Origin: Chloroflexota bacterium | GTDB lineage: Bacteria > Chloroflexota > Anaerolineae > 4572-78 > J111 | DNA: 8,750 bases | Direction of reading: 5' to 3' | Assembly: GCA_003694775.1 (NCBI GenBank) | Contig: RFJV01000155.1 | Location: 1 to 8,750 of the forward strand | Part shown: in pieces, positions 5,124 to 8,750 of the stretch | How positions within the stretch are numbered: the first letter of the stretch is position 1 | How the letters are laid out: each line of letters opens with the position of its first letter | The notes under the pieces: model-generated | What the model was told of the DNA's origin: nothing | What the model saw: the letters and a program-made list of their open reading frames with translations, nothing else | Databases searched by the model: none | Position numbers and translations under genes: made by a program

Positions 5124-7139
5124 TCATTCACCGGACACCTGGATGCCGCCCAGCGAGACCGATTTTTCCGGGCTGTCCAGCCGGGGCAGGGGCTGGATGG
5201 TGTCCGGATGGTACAGCTCCACATTGAGCCAGTACTGCCCGGCGGGCAGGTCGGGGGGGAGGGTGATTTGCACCGGGTGGTACACTGCCTGCCCGACAGG
5301 CCAGTCGGTGGGACGGTACAGCGAGCCGACCGGCCATTCATCCTGCCCCTGGGCCGCCAACTGCCCATCTCCGCGCCAGAGTTTGAGCGACATCTTGTAA
5401 TCGGTGGAGGGGCGGCTGGTCGTCTGCCACCACAACTGCACCGGCACCACATCGCCGGGACGCCAGACCTGCGCCGGGACGCGCCAGCCGGCCAGCAACA
5501 GCCCATCGGCAAAGGGCACGGCCGTTTGACCGGCTGGTAGCGGCGCGCCCTGGAGCAAAAATCCCTGCACCCGAATGTTGCTGGGGCCGGTCAGCAGTTG
5601 GTCTTCAATCATCACTGCGTGGTCAGACAGCCAGGCCCGGATGAAGCCATCGGGGTCCACCACCGTATCGTAGGCCCGGAGCATCCACAGCCGGCCGTAA
5701 TCCCGCCCCATCGCCGACAGCGCGGCTTCAGCTTCGGCCCGGCTCATGGCAAAAAAATCGGACTGCGGGTCGCCCCAGCCCAACTGCGGGTCGCCATCCA
5801 CCGAGCCGGTCATCAGCAGGATGGGCCGGTCGAACCGGTCGGGCGGCTGGTAGGGGGTCAGCCGCCGGCGAAGGTAGGGCCGGGCGGCGTAGTAGTCAAA
5901 GGCGGTGTAGGTGTAGCCGGCGTTGGTCATCAGCACATCGCCGGGCCGCCAGCGGGTCTCCATCAAGCGCACCGCGGCCCGGAAATCATCCGCGGCGTAC
6001 AGCGGGTTGGTATGGTAGCGCCCAATGCTGTAGGCCGACCCGCCGAGCACGAGGGCCAGGGCCAGCGCGGCCCACAGCCGCCTGCGGCGGGTCAGGCCGG
6101 CCAGCCCCGCGGCCAGCACCACGTAAAAAGCCGGCGAATAGGTGAACATGTAGCGCACGTGGTACAGCGGGGTGATGAACGAAAGCAAATAGATGAGCGC
6201 CAGCGGGCCAAAGGTATAGGCGACCAGCAAGGCGGCGCGGGCCGGCCCGGTCAGGCGACCGCGCCGCGGCGACCGGGCGATGACGGCCAGCCCCAGCAGA
6301 AACAGGATGGCAAAACCGGCCTGCCACAGGCCGGCCCCTTCCGGCTCCACAGACTGTCCCAGCGACAGGGCAGTCCAGGTCTGGCGCAGAATCGGCCACA
6401 GGGATACCGCGGCGGGGTCGCGCCAGGGCGGTACGGGCGGATTGACCGCCTGCCGGAGCGCAATGGGCATCCAGGGCAGATACATCAGCGCGGCCCCAAA
6501 ATTCGCGGCCAGCAGGTCGACCAGCCCCCGTTTGGCCCGCTGTTGCCAGACCAGCCCCAGAAAGCACAGGTTCAGGGCGACCAGCAGAAAGGCGAAGTAG
6601 TACAGGGCGTACATGCCCGCCGCCGCGGCCAGGGCATACCCTGCCCAGTGCCGCCGCTTTCCGGTCTGGATGGCCCACAGACCGAACAGGGCCGCGGCCA
6701 GCCCCAGCGCCGAGGCCAGGGTATACATCCGCACCTCCTGCGAGTACCACAGATGGTACGGCGACACGGCCACCAACAGCGCGGCCAGCCCGGCTCCGCG
6801 GCGACCGAGCAGGCGGACGGCCAGCCGGGCGGTGAGGGCGATGGTCAGCAGACCAAAGATGACGGAGAAAAAGGCCAGGCTGAACTCGGAATCGCCGGCC
6901 AGCAGACTCCAGCCGCGAAGCAGGAGGTAGTAGCCGGGCGGGTGAATGTCGCGGGCGGTGTGGGCCACCAGTTCGGCCACCGGTTGCCGGGCCAGGTACG
7001 CGCTGACGGTCTCATCGTACCACAGGCTCTGCCCGCCCAGGCCGTACAGCCGGATGGCGAAGCCGGCCAGCAGGAGAAGAAGATACGGGATGGGAGATAC
7101 GGGAGGCGGGATGACGGGGGATGAATTTCTAATCTCCAA
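5124..7139 (-). CDS. GT39/PMT-type integral membrane glycosyltransferase with C-terminal beta-rich domain
   Basis: Up to 671 aa. An N-terminal helix (about 17-34) is followed by GLGGQSLWYDETVS with the D42-E43 pair in the first outer loop, RDIHPPGYY (63-71) in the same loop, SPYHLWYSQEVRMYT (126-140), about ten further helices, and a YHVRYMF segment (326-332). These are hallmarks of GT-C fold transferases of the GT39 / PMT_2 type, which use lipid-phosphate sugars outside the membrane. A soluble region (about 380-535) and a beta-rich module (about 541-671, from TAVPFADGLLLAGW to the end) follow; the module is shared with the DUF2079 protein at the left edge. It starts 25 bp after the MATE stop. 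The TTG at 7139 lies inside a 7-bp repeat tract with GGAG 8 nt upstream. No ATG exists near the first helix, so the exact start is uncertain. Substrate unknown. Confidence 0.88.
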   Translation of the reverse strand: MEIRNSSPVIPPPVSPIPYLLLLLAGFAIRLYGLGGQSLWYDETVSAYLARQPVAELVAHTARDIHPPGYYLLLRGWSLLAGDSEFSLAFFSVIFGLLTIALTARLAVRLLGRRGAGLAALLVAVSPYHLWYSQEVRMYTLASALGLAAALFGLWAIQTGKRRHWAGYALAAAAGMYALYYFAFLLVALNLCFLGLVWQQRAKRGLVDLLAANFGAALMYLPWMPIALRQAVNPPVPPWRDPAAVSLWPILRQTWTALSLGQSVEPEGAGLWQAGFAILFLLGLAVIARSPRRGRLTGPARAALLVAYTFGPLALIYLLSFITPLYHVRYMFTYSPAFYVVLAAGLAGLTRRRRLWAALALALVLGGSAYSIGRYHTNPLYAADDFRAAVRLMETRWRPGDVLMTNAGYTYTAFDYYAARPYLRRRLTPYQPPDRFDRPILLMTGSVDGDPQLGWGDPQSDFFAMSRAEAEAALSAMGRDYGRLWMLRAYDTVVDPDGFIRAWLSDHAVMIEDQLLTGPSNIRVQGFLLQGAPLPAGQTAVPFADGLLLAGWRVPAQVWRPGDVVPVQLWWQTTSRPSTDYKMSLKLWRGDGQLAAQGQDEWPVGSLYRPTDWPVGQAVYHPVQITLPPDLPAGQYWLNVELYHPDTIQPLPRLDSPEKSVSLGGIQVSGE

Positions 7140-7158
7140 TCGCCAATCTCCAATCTCC
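7082..7158. repeat. 7-bp-period repeat tract spanning the glycosyltransferase start
   Basis: Four units AATCTCC / AATCGCC / AATCTCC / AATCTCC fill 7131-7158. From 7082 to about 7123 a second degenerate 7-bp series follows (GATACGG, GATGGGA, GATACGG, GAGGCGG, GATGACG, GGGGATG). On the minus strand the first block reads as GGAGATT units, each offering both a GGAG and a TTG. The second block encodes residues of about 6-19 of the glycosyltransferase. The two series are separated by about 7 bp. Confidence 0.8.
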
Positions 7159-7164
7159 AGTCCC

Positions 7165-8553
7165 TTATTTTCCCCCGGCAGGGACGCGGTAGGGTTGGGA
7201 CGGTGTACGAACTGCGCCGGCAGGCAGAAGGCGGCGCAGAACCAGAAACGCGGCCAGGCCGGCCAGCAGGTTGGCGGTCACCGCGGCGGAAAAGATTCCC
7301 GCCGGGCCAAACATCGTCGAGGCCAGGTAGGCCAGCGGCACATACAGCACAAACATCTGGGTAATAATCAGGCCGGAAGCGTAAAACGGCTTGTTCAGCA
7401 CGTTTAGGGTGGTGTTGGACAGCATCAGCATGCCCTGCATCCCGTACCCGATGGGGACGATGTGCAGGTACAGGACAATGGTGTCTATCACCAGAGGATT
7501 ATCGTTGAACAGACCGGCCACCGGCCGGGCCAGTACAGCCAGCAAGAGAAACATCAGGCCGCCCCAAACCAGGGCAAACCGCTGGCTGAGGCTCACCCCC
7601 CGGCGCAGGCGGTCGAACTTCCCTGCACCCAGGTTCTGGCCGACAAACGGTCCCAGCACCGACCCCAGGGCCATCAGGACGGTCAGGGCAAACATGTCAA
7701 TCCGGGAGGCTACGCCGTAACCGGCCACGGTTTCCGGACCAAAAGAAGCCAGCAGACGGGTGACAATCCCCGCGGCCACGGGAATAATCATATTGGTGGC
7801 CGCGGTGGGCAGGCCGATGTAGAGAATCTGCCGCCACGAGGCCAGCACTTCGGACAGGGCCGGCGGGGAGAAGGTAATCATCTTTTCCCGGTGGTACAGC
7901 ACCCAAAACGACACCCCCAGGGTGGTGGCCCGCGCCAGCACCGTTGCCAGGGCCGCGCCGGCCAGTTCCATCCGGGGAAACGGCCCCAGGCCAAAAATGA
8001 GGAGCGGGTCCATCACCATATTGACCACCACCGCGGTCATCATAATGGCGCTGGGCGTCTTGGTATCGCCGGTGGCGCGGATAGCATTGTTCCCCACCAT
8101 CGGGATGACCACAAACGGCATCCCCAGATACCAGATGAGCATATACTGCCGGGTCAGGGCCAGGATTTCTCCCCGCGCCCCCAACGCCTGAAACAGCGGG
8201 TTGATGGTCAGCAGGCCCAGAGCCACAAAAGCGACCACCACCAGCAGGGCCAGCACCAGGCTGTCGGTGGTGAGCCGCTTGACCTTGTAGGGGTCGCCCT
8301 CGCCGATAGCGCGGGAGATAACCGCGGACGCTCCCACCCCCAACCCCATCGACAGGCTGTTGAGCATCAAGATGACCGGAAAGGTGAAGCTGATAGCGGC
8401 CAGCGGTGCTGTTCCCAACTGGCCCACGTAGAAAGTATCTACCAGGTTGAAGGCCACCATCCCCAGAATACCAAAAATCATTGGCAGGGTCAGCCGAATC
8501 AGGGTTTTGCCGATGGGTCCCTCAACCAGTTGGGCGGATTTTTTCCGGTGCAA
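7165..8553 (-). CDS. MATE-family efflux transporter
   Basis: A 462-aa multidrug and toxic compound extrusion protein with about 12 helices in two homologous halves. The first half shows LPMIFGILGMVAFNLVDTFY (23-42, with N36 and D39), the phrase GLGVGASAVISRAIGEGD (70-87), and NNAIRATGDTKTP (155-167). The second half opens with GLPTAATNMI (247-256) and holds GQNLGAGKFDR (305-315). Family members export cationic drugs or metabolites in exchange for Na+ or H+; the substrate here cannot be told. I set the start at TTG 8553-8551, six nt after AGGGGG. This gives the usual family length and an N-terminus MHRKKSAQLVEGPIG. The frame stays open to a GTG at 8682, but the extra 43 residues translate repeat DNA (HPSSLILHPSSF) and are unlikely to be protein. 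The glycosyltransferase starts 25 bp downstream, so the two are probably one transcript. Confidence 0.9.
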   Translation of the reverse strand: MHRKKSAQLVEGPIGKTLIRLTLPMIFGILGMVAFNLVDTFYVGQLGTAPLAAISFTFPVILMLNSLSMGLGVGASAVISRAIGEGDPYKVKRLTTDSLVLALLVVVAFVALGLLTINPLFQALGARGEILALTRQYMLIWYLGMPFVVIPMVGNNAIRATGDTKTPSAIMMTAVVVNMVMDPLLIFGLGPFPRMELAGAALATVLARATTLGVSFWVLYHREKMITFSPPALSEVLASWRQILYIGLPTAATNMIIPVAAGIVTRLLASFGPETVAGYGVASRIDMFALTVLMALGSVLGPFVGQNLGAGKFDRLRRGVSLSQRFALVWGGLMFLLLAVLARPVAGLFNDNPLVIDTIVLYLHIVPIGYGMQGMLMLSNTTLNVLNKPFYASGLIITQMFVLYVPLAYLASTMFGPAGIFSAAVTANLLAGLAAFLVLRRLLPAGAVRTPSQPYRVPAGGK

Positions 8554-8559
8554 TGTGAA

Positions 8560-8565
8560 CCCCCT
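8560..8565 (-). promoter_or_regulatory. Shine-Dalgarno sequence deciding the MATE start
   Basis: AGGGGG on the minus strand stands 6 nt before TTG 8553-8551. It supports the short start over the frame extension through the repeats. Confidence 0.55.
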
Positions 8566-8570
8566 AGAAA

Positions 8571-8631
8571 AGGATGAAGGATGAAGGATGAGGGATGAGG
8601 GATGTGTCCCAATCACCCATCTCCTGTATCC
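8571..8631. repeat. 7-bp-period repeat tract in the MATE leader
   Basis: AGGATGA occurs three times in tandem, then GGGATGA and GGGATGT (8571-8605). A weaker 7-bp series AATCACC, CATCTCC, TGTATCC follows at 8611-8631. Read on the minus strand, the order is a GGnGAT-type block, a short joint, then a CATCCC-type block. This is the same order as in the tract at 7082-7158. Confidence 0.75.
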
Positions 8632-8667
8632 ATCCGTATTCTCAATCCAACGTAACTGCTCAGCCGT

Positions 8668-8702
8668 CCGCGAATTTTTCACGAATACACGAATTTACGA
8701 AT
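8668..8702. repeat. Short 8-bp-period repeat with ACGAAT core
   Basis: TCACGAAT, ACACGAAT and TTACGAAT stand in tandem at 8679-8702. A further CCGCGAAT lies at 8668-8675, offset by 3 bp. The tract is upstream of the MATE leader and could be a repeated protein-binding site or part of a dispersed intergenic repeat. Confidence 0.6.
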
Positions 8703-8750
8703 GGACGTAAAACGTACCAGGGAAAAAGCCGGTTTCCGGAACAGCTTGCA
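8703..8750. other. Gene-free right edge with two small split palindromes
   Basis: ACGT-AAA-ACGT (8705-8715) and CCGG-TTT-CCGG (8729-8739) each form a 4-bp stem with a 3-nt loop. On the minus strand the second is followed by CTTTTT, so it could be a weak terminator of a gene beyond the right edge. No coding frame is recognisable in this stretch and no convincing MATE promoter was found. Confidence 0.25.

Noticed and set aside
5119..5134. CCGG...CCGG dyad around the glycosyltransferase stop as a terminator
   Set aside because: The stem is only 4 bp and no U-run follows on the minus strand.
5030..5512. 160-codon minus-strand frame ending at 5030
   Set aside because: Most of it overlaps the glycosyltransferase in another frame. 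Only its last ten codons (from the ATG at 5062) are of interest and are discussed as a possible mini-ORF.
5598..7124. 508-codon plus-strand frame
   Set aside because: It is antisense to the GT39-like gene and low-complexity Gly/Gln/Arg sequence; a shadow of codon bias.
7082..7158. Repeat tract considered as a CRISPR fragment
   Set aside because: Units are 7 bp and contiguous with no spacers; no cas genes are nearby.
7462..8577. 371-codon plus-strand frame
   Set aside because: It is antisense to the MATE gene, His/Gln-rich, with no domain signal.

Overview
All seven recognisable genes lie on the minus strand, so transcription runs from right to left. The window looks like a piece of a high-GC environmental bacterial chromosome. 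I infer the phylum Chloroflexota (Anaerolineae-like). The reasons are the two large polytopic glycosyltransferase-like membrane proteins with the same C-terminal beta-rich module, the M50-TPR protease, and short 7-bp repeat tracts around gene starts. This placement comes from gene style, not from a marker gene.

Layout in transcription order: (1) 8554-8750, a gene-free leader filled with short-period repeats. (2) A MATE-family multidrug/cation antiporter, 8553-7165. Its start is best placed at a TTG behind an AGGGGG Shine-Dalgarno sequence. The longer reading frame only translates repeat DNA. (3) A GT39/PMT-type membrane glycosyltransferase, 7139-5124, starting 25 bp after the MATE stop inside a second 7-bp repeat tract. 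(4) A 106-bp gap with two extended -10 promoters. (5) A 135-aa unrecognised protein, 5017-4610. (6) A site-2-protease-like (M50) protein with two TPRs and a C-terminal membrane anchor, 4607-3504, only 2 nt after the previous stop. (7) An 89-bp gap with a palindrome and a strong Shine-Dalgarno sequence. (8) A two-gene cassette: an OLD/AAA_21-type ATPase, 3414-2260, and a DUF4276-like, TOPRIM-like protein, 2256-1645, 3 nt apart. (9) A DUF2079 membrane protein, 1652 to beyond the left edge, whose ATG overlaps the stop of the TOPRIM-like gene.

Two themes stand out. One is envelope or surface glycan chemistry: GT39-like and DUF2079 proteins, a MATE exporter and a membrane protease. The other is the ATPase plus TOPRIM-like pair, visibly AT-richer than its surroundings. 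It has the logic of known anti-phage systems (OLD, Gabija, PARIS) but uses a different partner protein, and it is the best candidate here for an undescribed system. The repeat tracts at two gene starts are the second most interesting signal, because they blur where translation begins. No tRNA, rRNA, CRISPR array, transposase or integrase was seen, and no gene-free stretch exceeds about 200 bp.
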